From Candidatus Cybelea sp. (GTDB lineage Bacteria; Vulcanimicrobiota; Vulcanimicrobiia; Vulcanimicrobiales; Vulcanimicrobiaceae), in NCBI GenBank assembly GCA_036489315.1, contig DASXFZ010000063.1, positions 1-55,294 on the forward strand: a stretch of DNA of 55,294 nucleotides, written 5' to 3'. The first letter of the stretch is position 1, and the number at the start of each line of letters is the position of its first letter. A model generated the notes under the pieces. It was not told the origin of the DNA and did no database searches. It saw nothing but the letters and a program-made list of their open reading frames with translations. The position numbers and the translations under genes were made by a program. Below are positions 1 through 8,019 of the stretch, piece after piece.

Positions 1-87
1 ATCTTCTGGGCGCCGGCCCGCGCGAGCCAGCTCGACGATCTTAACCCGGAACTCCAAGGGGTAGGCTCGCGGATGTTTTTTGACCAT
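1..87 (-). CDS. IS3-family transposase OrfA, N-terminal fragment cut by window edge
   Basis: Reading leftward from an ATG at 87, 29 residues are visible before the window ends. They begin MVKKHPRAYPLEFRVKIVEL, matching the start of IS3-family OrfA proteins, which bind the element ends through an N-terminal helix-turn-helix. A terminal-inverted-repeat-like sequence lies just upstream at 115-141, where an IS3 end is expected relative to orfA. Only the 5' end is seen, so whether the element is intact cannot be judged. Confidence 0.7.
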   Translation of the reverse strand, partial: MVKKHPRAYPLEFRVKIVELARAGRRPED

Positions 88-114
88 TGGTGGACCCTTC
101 TCCACAAAGTGGAA

Positions 115-141
115 AGTGTCCACGGAACCCGGGCAGCTTCA
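115..141 (-). mobile_element. IS3-family terminal inverted repeat (one end of the element)
   Basis: On the minus strand this reads TGAAGCTGCCCGGGTTCCGT and continues GGACACT. IS3-family ends typically start TGA with a GCCCCGGG-like core. It sits 28 bases upstream of the transposase start, so the IS extends leftward out of the window and ends here. I could not identify a target-site duplication because the other end is not visible. Confidence 0.6.
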
Positions 142-160
142 AACCCTGGTCATTAGCAGA

Positions 161-499
161 TCATGATCCATCAGAGATCGTCGGCAGGGGATGACCTGCA
201 GCGGTGGCCTGCAGCGGAGCCTCGAGATGCTGCTCTATGGCATCGGGGTTGGTCAGAATGGCGTTACCGACGGCTCCAGGGTCATACTGGCCGTCACCTT
301 CGAGAAGCGAGAAGAGCTGACCGTTGCCCAGACGCTCGAACAGCGGATTCGTCGCGTGATCGTAGCGCGAGATCGTCAGGAAAAGAATCCGATCGTTCGC
401 AATCACGCTCAGCATTTCGTTGACTTGCAGCTGCGCGATCGCGGCGCTCAACGAGTCACGATCGCGAATGCCCGTCCGAGGCACGGCTGGCCCGGCCAC
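161..499 (-). CDS. Unidentified 112-residue ORF, possibly a gene fragment
   Basis: This reading frame gives a protein-like composition with a clean stop at 161, only 20 bases from the IS3 end. I recognise no family, and no convincing ribosome-binding site precedes the start. The opposite strand is also open here, but that frame becomes protein-like only after base 500, where this ORF begins. The abutment suggests two unrelated fragments joined at about 500. It could be the 3' part of a gene truncated by rearrangement, or spurious. Confidence 0.3.
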   Translation of the reverse strand: MAGPAVPRTGIRDRDSLSAAIAQLQVNEMLSVIANDRILFLTISRYDHATNPLFERLGNGQLFSLLEGDGQYDPGAVGNAILTNPDAIEQHLEAPLQATAAGHPLPTISDGS

Positions 500-510
500 T
501 CCGAGAACCG

Positions 511-964
511 GGAGCCAAATCCGCCCAACACATCGACTTTACATACGATCGCTACCGTTACGTCGATTGATCATGTATATGACGTCTCTTTAGTTGGAAC
601 GGAAACAATAGGAGGGTTATACACTTATCATTTGCATCTTCAGCCGACAATCCGCCTGGATCGGTACAGGATCAGAGAGCTCTGGGTTGATGTGTACACC
701 TACCAGATTGTTCAGCTCGAAACCAAAGGCAACTTTACGGACGCGCCCATGTCAAATGTAGCCTGGCTCGTGACCTTCCAAAGCGTCGATGGCACCAGCT
801 ACATCAAGGACGAGACCGCGCTAGAGCCGCTCGTATTCCGTCACGACAGAACGTTTTTAACCGCAACCATCAGCTTTGATAATATTAGCGCAACGGACAA
901 CGCTACAGCCATCCTCCCAACCATGGACAGCCACGCCGCTTTGCGTGAACCGCGGCGCAATTAG
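511..964 (+). pseudogene. 3' remnant of a secreted protein of unknown function
   Basis: About 150 C-terminal residues look like real protein. They include the stretches YHLHLQPTIRLDRYRIRELW and VDVYTYQIVQLETKGNFTD, which resemble the C-terminal half of secreted, beta-rich proteins that I associate with Eremiobacterota. The open frame extends upstream to 191, but that part overlaps an opposite-strand ORF, has different composition and carries no signal peptide. I therefore place the junction near 500-511 and call a 5'-truncated remnant. The function of the family is unknown to me. Confidence 0.5.
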
Positions 965-1078
965 CTATTCGCTAATCGGGCCGCGCGCAAGGCCCACGTC
1001 ATCGTTTTTGTATGCTCTCGTTATTTGTTGATTTGAGCGTGCCGCGTGCGGCCCGATCTTCCGTTCGTGGTCGGCTCT

Positions 1079-2518
1079 TCAGTCGTATTGCGTATCTACG
1101 TTGGCGAACTTGCCATCCTTGGCGATTGTTGCTGCAACAAGTAGCGCCAAGCCATTTTTGAAGAGAACGCGATACGAGTAGGTGGTGCTACCGTCGGGCC
1201 ATCCTTGCTTGCCTTTGTAAATCCACCGCAGTGCTGCTCCGGCCCCAGCGTAATGTGCATGCATGAAAACGACCCGATCTGGCGTTAAATCTTTGTTCAA
1301 ATTGGGCGTCAGTTCCGATCGGTCGATGGTTCCCGAGTGAAGCTCCGCCCAAACCATTTCAGTCTTAGCGGTTATTTGAACATCTTCGCCGGCAGCCGCA
1401 ATATCGCGCTTCTTTGCAAACTCCGGGTCTAGCTTCGCGAGGATATTTTTGGCGATGTTGTCGGGCGGCGTATCGCCACTATTTGTTAGCACGACGATGC
1501 TCAGACCGAGCGTGGGGAAGACATCGTTGATCGATGTAAAGCCTAACATCCCGCCATCGTGGGAGATTACCGGGATGCCGTCAATCGCGTCGATGCTCCA
1601 CCCTAGCCCGTATGTCGTGGATTTGCCATTGATATAAAGGGGCGTCGTCGCCAGTTTCGCATCAGCCACCGATATGATGCGACCGCTGAAAAAGGCACTG
1701 TCCCATCCGGCAAGGTCTCCCGCCGTCGAAATGATAGACCCCGCTCCCCCCGACCAGCCGTAACCGATGTGTCCGGCAACCTTCAGCTTCTTTGCCGCAA
1801 CTGAGGTGTACCCGACTGCCATATTTGGCAAGGACGGCTCGTCTTTGAGGAACGTGCTGTGAGTCATGTGGGCGGCCGCGAAGATGTTCTTGGAAATGTA
1901 TTCGTCATATGGCATGTGCGAAACGCGCGCGATGATCGTTCCGAGCAGCAGGTAGTTCGTGTTGCTGTAGACCGACTGCGTGCCCGGCTCGAAGTTGAGC
2001 GGCATGTTCTTGATCAGTGCGAGGGCTGCATCGAGGCTCCCCGGGCTCGCGGATATAATTTCTACGGAGTTTGGGACGTCGTTAATGTGGTCCGGGATGC
2101 CGCTCGTCATTTGCAATAACTGCTCAACGGTGATATCCTTGCCGCGAGGATACTCCGGCACGTACCGTCCCAGCCGATCGCTCAGCTTCAGTTGCCCGCG
2201 TTCTTTGAGTTGCAGGATCGCAGCGGAGGTGAACGACTTGGTTATCGATCCGATCTCGAACAGTGTGTCCGAACCTACCGTCCGGCGCGTGCCAATGTCA
2301 CGAACGCCATACCCCTGATCGAGAATGATTTGGCCGCCCTGAACAACCGCGATCTGTACGCCTGGTATATTCTCGCGGCCAAGGGCAGCTGTGGCAACGT
2401 CGGCCGAGGCTAGTAGGACTGTGGAATCAGCGGGTGACGATGTAGCGGGGAACGCGGAGGTAACGTCGCAGGTCAACGCAAGAACAAGAGCGACCCAAAG
2501 GGTTGTTATCCAGCGCAT
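1079..2518 (-). CDS. Serine hydrolase, class C beta-lactamase / penicillin-binding-protein fold
   Basis: A 479-residue exported protein with an N-terminal signal peptide (about residues 1-22, ending TSA). The active-site triad of the family is complete: S-I-T-K at 91-94 (nucleophile and general base), Y-S-N at 184-186, and H-D-G-G at 320-323 in the position of the KTG motif. This places it in PF00144, which covers AmpC, D-aminopeptidases, esterases and PBP4-like proteins. The C-terminal ~110 residues form an extra domain, common in esterase-like members. Beta-lactamase activity cannot be assumed, because the HxGG form of the third motif is more typical of peptidases and esterases. It is monocistronic. 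A diverged intergenic repeat lies about 170 bases upstream of its start. Confidence 0.88.
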   Translation of the reverse strand: MRWITTLWVALVLALTCDVTSAFPATSSPADSTVLLASADVATAALGRENIPGVQIAVVQGGQIILDQGYGVRDIGTRRTVGSDTLFEIGSITKSFTSAAILQLKERGQLKLSDRLGRYVPEYPRGKDITVEQLLQMTSGIPDHINDVPNSVEIISASPGSLDAALALIKNMPLNFEPGTQSVYSNTNYLLLGTIIARVSHMPYDEYISKNIFAAAHMTHSTFLKDEPSLPNMAVGYTSVAAKKLKVAGHIGYGWSGGAGSIISTAGDLAGWDSAFFSGRIISVADAKLATTPLYINGKSTTYGLGWSIDAIDGIPVISHDGGMLGFTSINDVFPTLGLSIVVLTNSGDTPPDNIAKNILAKLDPEFAKKRDIAAAGEDVQITAKTEMVWAELHSGTIDRSELTPNLNKDLTPDRVVFMHAHYAGAGAALRWIYKGKQGWPDGSTTYSYRVLFKNGLALLVAATIAKDGKFANVDTQYD

Positions 2519-3156
2519 AGCCCAGTCTATACCGTATTCTTGGGATTACGCCAGCCCGCAGAGCGACAAGCGAGTGAGAGAGCACACGCGACTGACTGGC
2601 GTCGCGCCCGCTGCCCCTGTCGCGGTCTTTCGATCGCGGAGCACCAAGGAGATAAAATACAAGAAATGCCACGACGCCGCAGCGTCACGGGCATAGAGGA
2701 ACGAGCCGAAACGCCGCACCCCTGGCCCAGCTCGCTGATCGCCGGCCATCGTCAAAAAAGCCTATAGAATAAGGACTTTTCGCAGCACCCCTCGCGGCTG
2801 CTCATCGCGCACGTTTTGCATTCACGTTTGCAAAAACTCGGCAACGTCGAAAAAGCTATATGGGATAACGCTTTTTCACGCGGTCCCATGATGCATGCTC
2901 CATGCGTTGTGCATCAGCTCTGGCTTTCAATGTTTGATAACCACTATGGCGTTCACTGAGGCGTATTACATAAGGGCCTTCGAACGTCCGGTGACGCTTG
3001 CTTCCGCGAGGGTTATGGCTCGCCGACCAAGATGCGATCCGCAGGCCAGCGTCGTCAGCGCAACGCCTAAACCGTGCACCTGGACGCGAATAGACATACG
3101 TTCGTGAAGAGAAGCATGTCTCGATCGCGCGCCGCTCAGTAGCTGGGCGTAGCGTC
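2519..3156. other. Intergenic region of about 640 bases
   Basis: No ORF here has protein-like composition or a plausible ribosome-binding site. The region holds the first copy of the two-part intergenic repeat (2688-2870). Further AT-rich tracts around 2750-2790 and 2845-2870 carry CTATAG-like boxes and may be promoters, but I cannot assign a direction with confidence. Between 2880 and 3156 I see nothing recognisable. Confidence 0.5.
2688..2870. repeat. Two-part intergenic repeat, copy A
   Basis: This contains CGGGCATAGAGGAA at 2688-2701 and TTTGCAAAAACT at 2827-2838. Both strings recur exactly, in the same order and at nearly the same spacing (139 against 148 bases), at 6253-6266 and 6401-6412. 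Sequence around each shared string is also similar but diverged, for example an AAAA tract followed by a TATAT or TATAG box. The element lies upstream of the serine hydrolase gene. It may be a mobile-element remnant, a shared promoter or leader, or a structured RNA. Confidence 0.5.
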
Positions 3157-4458
3157 TCAGCAGAAACTGTGCAGCACTTTTTCAGTGCCGCTTAGGGTGA
3201 TGCTGAAGACGGTGCCAGCGTTGCAGGCGCCTCCATAATACGTCGTGCCGTAGAGTTTGCCGTTCAGCCTGGTCAGCTCCGTGAGCGGATATGTGCCGTC
3301 GGCGCTCGTTGAACCGAAGGAGTACAACACCTTCACTCTGCCGCTCGGGGTAACACTGTACACGGTTCCGGAACCGTCACAATAGACGGAGCTTCCGTAT
3401 TTGCCTCCGGCGGTTGTCGTGCCGTAGAGCGTGCCGTTGACATCGATCAGGGGCGCTGCTGGGCGAGCGCCATCGACGCGTCCGCAACCTGCGTCGAAGT
3501 TGTGCAATACTTTCCCAGTGCCGTTTGTGGTGACGCTGAACACCGTTCCCTGGTCGTAAGACACTCCGCCCGCGTACGTCGTACCATAGAGCACGCCACC
3601 GAGGTCGATCAGGCCGCCATTTGCCTGTGCAGAATTACCGCTGGGAGGGTCGGTGATGAAGCTGTAAAGGTCTTTTGTTTGCCCAGTCGCGCTCATGCTG
3701 AACACAACGCCGTCATTATCCGCTCCGCCGCCATACGTCGTGCCGTACAGCCGGTTGCCGACTTCAAGCAGGCGTCCGTACGGTTTATAGCCGGCCTCGC
3801 AATACCTGCTGCTGCACCCTTCGCCAAAGCTGTGCACCACCTGCTCCACGCCGCTCTTCGTGACGCTGAAAACGGTGCCAAAGTTGTAAGTGCCGCCGGA
3901 GTATGTCGTACCGTACAGCGTTCCGTGAACGTTGGTAAGTCCGGTGGGCTCATTCCCGTCGGGTAGTTTACCGAAACTATGCAACACGTGCTCGTCGCCG
4001 CTCGTTGTAATGCTAAATACGACGCCATTGCCGTGAGCGCCGCCGCTCGAGGTGGTACCATAAAGCCCGTCACCGACGAAAATCATACTTGACGGCCCGA
4101 CACCGTCAGAGCCTTTGCCGAAGCTGTGCAATACCGTCTCTGTACCGCGTGTCGTGATGCTGAACACGGTCCCGCAGCCGCCAAAGCTGCGTGACGGACA
4201 ATAGGCGCCGCCGTATGAGGTCGTGCCATACAGTCTGCCGTTTATGGGGACTAATCGCGTCGTGGGAAAGGTGCCATCGGTGCTGGTTGCTCGCGCTAGC
4301 GATAAGGTAGGATGTTGAAAGCGCTGAGCCATTGCGCCGCTTTGCGGAATCGCGCCCGGCACGCCGACCGGCGGCTGCGATGCGCCGCATCCAGAAACTA
4401 GCGGCGCGACAAGAACGCAACTTATCAAAGTGAAGTTATTGCGTAGAGCTATCTTCAT
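3157..4458 (-). CDS. Secreted lipoprotein with seven GloVer-type repeats
   Basis: A 433-residue protein with a lipoprotein signal ending LVSGC, so it is probably anchored by a lipidated cysteine near residue 24. After a short linker it is built of seven repeats of 35-60 residues. Each carries LYGTTxxGG, then G-T-V-F-S-[IV]-T and a closing VLHSFG. This matches the choice-of-anchor tandem-repeat GloVer family, probably a beta-propeller-like fold on the cell surface. Its function is not established. The leader pattern GCGASQPP is shared with the next gene although the mature domains are unrelated. It starts at ATG 4458 and ends with a cysteine directly after the last repeat. Confidence 0.85.
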   Translation of the reverse strand: MKIALRNNFTLISCVLVAPLVSGCGASQPPVGVPGAIPQSGAMAQRFQHPTLSLARATSTDGTFPTTRLVPINGRLYGTTSYGGAYCPSRSFGGCGTVFSITTRGTETVLHSFGKGSDGVGPSSMIFVGDGLYGTTSSGGAHGNGVVFSITTSGDEHVLHSFGKLPDGNEPTGLTNVHGTLYGTTYSGGTYNFGTVFSVTKSGVEQVVHSFGEGCSSRYCEAGYKPYGRLLEVGNRLYGTTYGGGADNDGVVFSMSATGQTKDLYSFITDPPSGNSAQANGGLIDLGGVLYGTTYAGGVSYDQGTVFSVTTNGTGKVLHNFDAGCGRVDGARPAAPLIDVNGTLYGTTTAGGKYGSSVYCDGSGTVYSVTPSGRVKVLYSFGSTSADGTYPLTELTRLNGKLYGTTYYGGACNAGTVFSITLSGTEKVLHSFC

Positions 4459-4467
4459 TTTATCAAC

Positions 4468-5430
4468 CTACTGCAACTGCCATGAAATAATGATTTTACC
4501 GTTTCCAGAACGCGCCGCACCTTGACGGTTTTTCAAAACCTTCGCGCTCGACTCGACGTATGATGATCCGCCGCCGCCGCCACCGCCACCGGTGTCTCCG
4601 AATGCTGCCTCGCCTCCGCCGCCACCGCCATAGAACCCACCACCACCACCGCCGCCCCCTGGACTGGTGAGTTGCCTCGCTTTGCAGCAGCCGCCGGTAC
4701 CGCCGCTCCCGAGTTGTCCTCGCTTGCCATGCGCGGCGTGGCCACGGCCTTGCGTGTACGCGCCGCCTGCGCCGCCTTTACCGCCGCGCATTTGCGTTCC
4801 ACCAAAACCGCCTGCGCCGTCGGTGGGGCTATTGCCGCCTTTCCCTTTGCCGCCGATCTTTCCGCCGCCAGCTCCACCGGAGCCGTTGCTTCCTTGAAAA
4901 AAGGCTCCGCCGGCACCGCCGCCGCCGCCCGCGACAAGAACGCGGTCTGCTAGAGCGCTACCGCCCTGCCGCACATCAGAAGCGCCGCCGCCACCGTTAC
5001 CTCCATTCTCACTGCTATTGGTATAACCGCCAGCACCTCCGGCGCCTCCCCCGTTGAATCCGCCGCTACCAGCTAACCCATTGTAACCGTTGACGCCCTC
5101 GGCGCCGACGAGGACATAGAGCGTTTCTCCCGACGTAACAGGTAGCACGGCTTTAACCACGCCGCCGTCACCACCCATAACGTAATTCGTGCCGTCTTTG
5201 CCGCCGCTCGCGCCGTAAGCGGTGACGGTTATTGCCGTCACGTTATTTGGCACAACGAAAGTCTGCGCTGCGCCGGTGAATTTGAAAGTTTTTGACTGTG
5301 CCTTGTTATCCGGTGCTTGCGCCATCGCGCCCGGCGCGCCGATCGGCGGCTGCGATCCGCCGCACCCTGCGAGCATTGCCACAGCCGCGCAGCTCAAGAG
5401 CGCGTTTCGGCCAAAACCGAGTATCCTCAT
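4468..5430 (-). CDS. Glycine-rich surface lipoprotein
   Basis: The 320-residue protein starts at ATG 5430, which follows a GAGGGGAATAGAA ribosome-binding site. The frame is open further upstream but is not protein-like there. A lipobox LAGC and the leader GCGGSQPPIGAPGAMAQ mark it as an exported lipoprotein. A short beta-rich segment (roughly residues 35-95, including FVVPNNVTAITVTAYGASGG) precedes a long run of glycine-rich sequence with repeated GGxGGxGG. This resembles the glycine-rich domain family found in bacterial surface proteins. The very high glycine content produces open but spurious frames on both strands. It lies 9 bases upstream of the GloVer gene and is probably cotranscribed with it. 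A structural or adhesive role is inference only. Confidence 0.75.
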   Translation of the reverse strand: MRILGFGRNALLSCAAVAMLAGCGGSQPPIGAPGAMAQAPDNKAQSKTFKFTGAAQTFVVPNNVTAITVTAYGASGGKDGTNYVMGGDGGVVKAVLPVTSGETLYVLVGAEGVNGYNGLAGSGGFNGGGAGGAGGYTNSSENGGNGGGGASDVRQGGSALADRVLVAGGGGGAGGAFFQGSNGSGGAGGGKIGGKGKGGNSPTDGAGGFGGTQMRGGKGGAGGAYTQGRGHAAHGKRGQLGSGGTGGCCKARQLTSPGGGGGGGGFYGGGGGGEAAFGDTGGGGGGGGSSYVESSAKVLKNRQGAARSGNGKIIISWQLQ

Positions 5431-5640
5431 TTCTATTCCCCTCGCAGTCTCAACGGATCGGCAGCCTTCAAAGGTTCGGCGCCACCACCAAAGCCGCCTC
5501 GGCTCGGCAAAGCCAACACGGCCTCGCGATCGCGAAGCCGTGGGGAAGGGCAAAGCCGTGGGGGTGGATGAAAGCCACCATCGTTTCCCGCCGGCGCCTA
5601 ACCTATCCGTGATTAGATTAGGCGAAACAAGATTGGACCG
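5431..5640 (-). promoter_or_regulatory. Leader with spaced GGCTTT repeats upstream of the glycine-rich lipoprotein
   Basis: On the minus strand the hexamer GGCTTT, once as GGCTTC, occurs five times (plus-strand positions 5490, 5509, 5534, 5552 and 5571), mostly 18-19 bases apart with one gap of 25. Two copies are part of an exact 11-base direct repeat, CCCCACGGCTT, at 5535-5545 and 5553-5563. Several copies are flanked by complementary GC-rich bases and could form hairpins in a 5' leader. I do not recognise a known riboswitch class. Confidence 0.35.
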
Positions 5641-5715
5641 CATCATGCTAGTGCAATTGCTAGATGACTGAGCCTTCTTTTGGCCATCTAACAAAGTAAA
5701 TATGAACTTCGGCTT

Positions 5716-6185
5716 CTACTCGTTCCCGTCCGCTGGGACGCTGACCGCTGCGCCGTCCCCTGCGTAAGGTGCGACAGCTTGTTTAATAGTCTTCCGCTCC
5801 CGGCGCCCTTGCGGATAAGCCCAGTAGCCGAAATCTTGGGAGCAAAAGGTGTTTCCACCCACCACGAATGAGCCATGAATCCAAGGCTGAATAATCGACG
5901 TGTGGCCAGTAGAGGCGCAGCCACCGACCAGCTTGGTTGAACCGACGATTGTTGCTGCTGAGCCCGAGACTTGCACCCGATAGAAGCCGGTAAAGAGCTT
6001 GCCCTTCATCGCCTGATCGCCGACTGCAAGATATTGACCATCCCACTGAACGGTGTCTCCCGCGTGAAGAAAACAAGAATCTGATCTTTCTTCAGCTTCC
6101 CAACGTTCGTGGGGACGACAGTGATGGCGCGCGGTCCCATGTCTCCATTCTTGGGGTCAACGGTCGACCCGATTCGCAGCGGCAT
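5716..6185 (-). pseudogene. Frame-disrupted remnants of secreted-protein genes
   Basis: Two protein-like stretches lie in different frames. Reading leftward from about 6185, the first gives MPLRIGSTVDPKNGD, then RAITVVPTNVGKLKKDQIL. A second frame then gives HAGDTVQWDGQYLAVGDQA and runs to the stop at 5716, with VVGGNTFCSQDFGYWAYPQG near its end. Both resemble segments of secreted beta-propeller-like proteins that I associate with Eremiobacterota. Whether this is one frameshifted gene or a fusion of two fragments cannot be told from the sequence alone. No intact start or signal peptide is present. Confidence 0.5.
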
Positions 6186-6252
6186 GGCAGCTCAGCCTGG
6201 CCGGGGGGCTCGTTTTGGGAGGCTCTAACTCCTATCCCGCAACGCGGCTCTG

Positions 6253-6440
6253 CGGGCATAGAGGAAGGGGCTCGAAACGGCGCCCCCTACCCTCGCTCGG
6301 CGATCCGTGTGATCGCAAACAATCCCGTAAAATGGGGCGTTTCGCAATCGCGCGCCACGTCTCGACCGTCGCACGAAGCTCGTGGGGTTTGCGAGCTACT
6401 TTTGCAAAAACTTGCAGCGTGTCAAAACAACCTATAGTGT
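6253..6440. repeat. Two-part intergenic repeat, copy B
   Basis: Exact matches to copy A are CGGGCATAGAGGAA at 6253-6266 and TTTGCAAAAACT at 6401-6412, followed by an AT-rich tract with CCTATAG at 6431-6437. The rest is diverged. As with copy A, a minus-strand coding region (here a remnant) lies just to its left. No protein-coding ORF is convincing between 6186 and 6498. Confidence 0.5.
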
Positions 6441-6498
6441 ACGGCTTTTGCATCGGCTCGCGATGGGTGCCCGAGCATGATGGATCGGGGCGCCAACA

Positions 6499-7128
6499 TC
6501 ACTTACAGCAGTCGTATCCGCGCCAGGCTTCCCTGCCCTCTCTTACAAGAAAGAACACAACCGCTAGTGAGGCAACGCCATCGACCCACCAAACACGAAA
6601 AATCAGTTGCGCGACGAGGCTGATAACTACGACCACACCGAGATAGCCGCAGGTAATCGCCTCGATAGCATCCGCACGCAATGCTCGACTCCCAAGGTTT
6701 TCCGCAGTCTTGAGCTTAGCCCGAGCGAGCGCGTACATTGCCGGGATGGAAATGACAGCTAGTAGCAGTCCGGCGAGCGAGAAGTCCGCGCCGACCCGGT
6801 ACCAAAGACTCGACCCGGCCGTCAGGATTACATACGCTGCTAGAGCGAATAGCAACGCACTAGCTACCTTGCTCGCGCGTATTTCAATCGCCTCGGGAAA
6901 TGCGAGACCCGCTTTTAGTTCGACCGCTAATCGCCACATTAGCACACCGGCGGATGAAAGCTCGATGATGCTGTCCAGACCGAATGCCATTAGGACAAGG
7001 CTGCGGGCCATGATAGACGTAGTAATGGCGACGGCAGCTTCTATGATCATCCACGCAACGGTTAACCATTCGAGAACAAAGGCGTGCCGTATAAGGGTGG
7101 CTCGCGGCCTATTGACTAGGTGCTCCAA
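6499..7128 (-). CDS. Cation-diffusion-facilitator-like membrane protein, transmembrane domain only
   Basis: A 209-residue protein with about six hydrophobic segments. It resembles the transmembrane domain of CDF metal-cation/proton antiporters. Candidate metal-site residues are in FGLDSIIELSS (second helix) and RADAIEAITC (fifth helix), where the family carries an HxxxD or DxxxD pair. The cytoplasmic C-terminal domain of classical CDF proteins is missing, as in short cation-transporter variants. The start appears to be TTG at 7128. Its neighbour is a TSUP-type exporter gene, which suggests an island cargo for metal or oxyanion efflux. The substrate is unknown. Confidence 0.75.
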   Translation of the reverse strand: MEHLVNRPRATLIRHAFVLEWLTVAWMIIEAAVAITTSIMARSLVLMAFGLDSIIELSSAGVLMWRLAVELKAGLAFPEAIEIRASKVASALLFALAAYVILTAGSSLWYRVGADFSLAGLLLAVISIPAMYALARAKLKTAENLGSRALRADAIEAITCGYLGVVVVISLVAQLIFRVWWVDGVASLAVVFFLVREGREAWRGYDCCK

Positions 7129-7203
7129 TTGCTTATCCTGTTTTCCTCGTGGCCCAGCAAACTACTTTCGGCGGATGCGAAACTCGCGGCGAATCGGAAG
7201 GTC

Positions 7204-7943
7204 TCAACCACGAAACCATAACCCCAACGCACCAACGTATAGAATCATGCAGAGCGCCACACGCAGCGCACGTTGCGGCAGTTTGTGCGCGAGAGCAACT
7301 CCGAAACCGACGCTAAGAACGGCTCCGGTACCTAGTATCAGACCGACGCGCCAATCTGCAAAGCCTGCAAGTGTGTAAGTCGAAATCGCGATCACTATTG
7401 CGGGCAGCACAACAGCGATCCCCATACCTTGGGCCTCCGTTTGAGAGAGCCCGAAAAGTAACGCGAACAACGGGATCGTAAACGTCGCCCCCCCAACTCC
7501 GAACAGCCCAGAGCAGAATCCTCCGCTCGCTCCGATCGCCGATGCAGAGGGCCATTGAAGCCTCCTGGTCATAGCTTGTCGCCAAAATGCGCTGAAGATC
7601 GTGAACGTTGCCAAAGCTGCGAGGAAAACCGCCAAGCCTTTCCGCATGGACTGTTCTGCCAGGTGAACTGCAATGTGCGCGCCGATGAAGGTTGCGATCG
7701 CGGAACCGCCTGCGGTTGCTGCAATCAAACGCCTGTCTAGGCGGCTTCGGCGGGCGTATGCCAAAGTGCGATGACGCCGACCGGAAGTTGCATCACAAGA
7801 CTGGTCCTCTGAGCCAGTTGTTGACTGAAGCCGAGAAAGCCGAGGATCGGCGCCGCGATAACGCCTCCGGTAATCCCGAACGTACCCGCGACGTAGCCAA
7901 GTGCGAGGCCTAATAGTAGATCGAGCGCCAGACTGCCTTGCAT
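7204..7943 (-). pseudogene. TSUP-family (TauE/SafE) anion exporter, interrupted by a frameshift
   Basis: Two frames together give one TSUP permease of about 245 residues. The first, from ATG 7943, covers the first two helices with the family glycine motif FGITGGVIAAPIL and ends at 7737 with LWHTPAEAA. The second continues from about 7762 with AYARRSRLDRRLIAATAGG and holds the second half-repeat, with FGVGGATFTIPLF. The frames overlap around 7740-7765. Joining LWH directly to YARRSRLDRR would restore the family pattern, consistent with loss of one T in the TTTGGCATACG stretch. It is either a true pseudogene or a sequence error. It is divergent from the MarR gene and shares its operator region. 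Confidence 0.75.
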
Positions 7944-8002
7944 CAGCTAAGATCGTTCGCGAGAGCAGTATAGAAACTTTTTGATTGACGAGGCGTCGGA
8001 AT

Positions 8003-8019
8003 AGTTGTATTATGCAACT
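8003..8019. promoter_or_regulatory. Probable MarR-family operator
   Basis: AGTTGTATTATGCAACT is an inverted repeat (7 of 8 positions match between arms) of the AGTTGCAT/ATGCAACT type commonly bound by MarR dimers. It lies between the divergent TSUP and marR genes and overlaps the likely ATG of marR at 8012, so autorepression and control of the exporter are plausible. Confidence 0.6.

Noticed and set aside
4533-4953. Several overlapping frames rich in Ala or Pro opposite the glycine-rich gene
   Set aside because: They arise from GGC/GCC repeats coding for Gly runs and show no independent features.
5483-5694. Extended N-terminus for the glycine-rich lipoprotein
   Set aside because: A good ribosome-binding site and lipoprotein signal start at 5430; upstream codons are repetitive and not protein-like.
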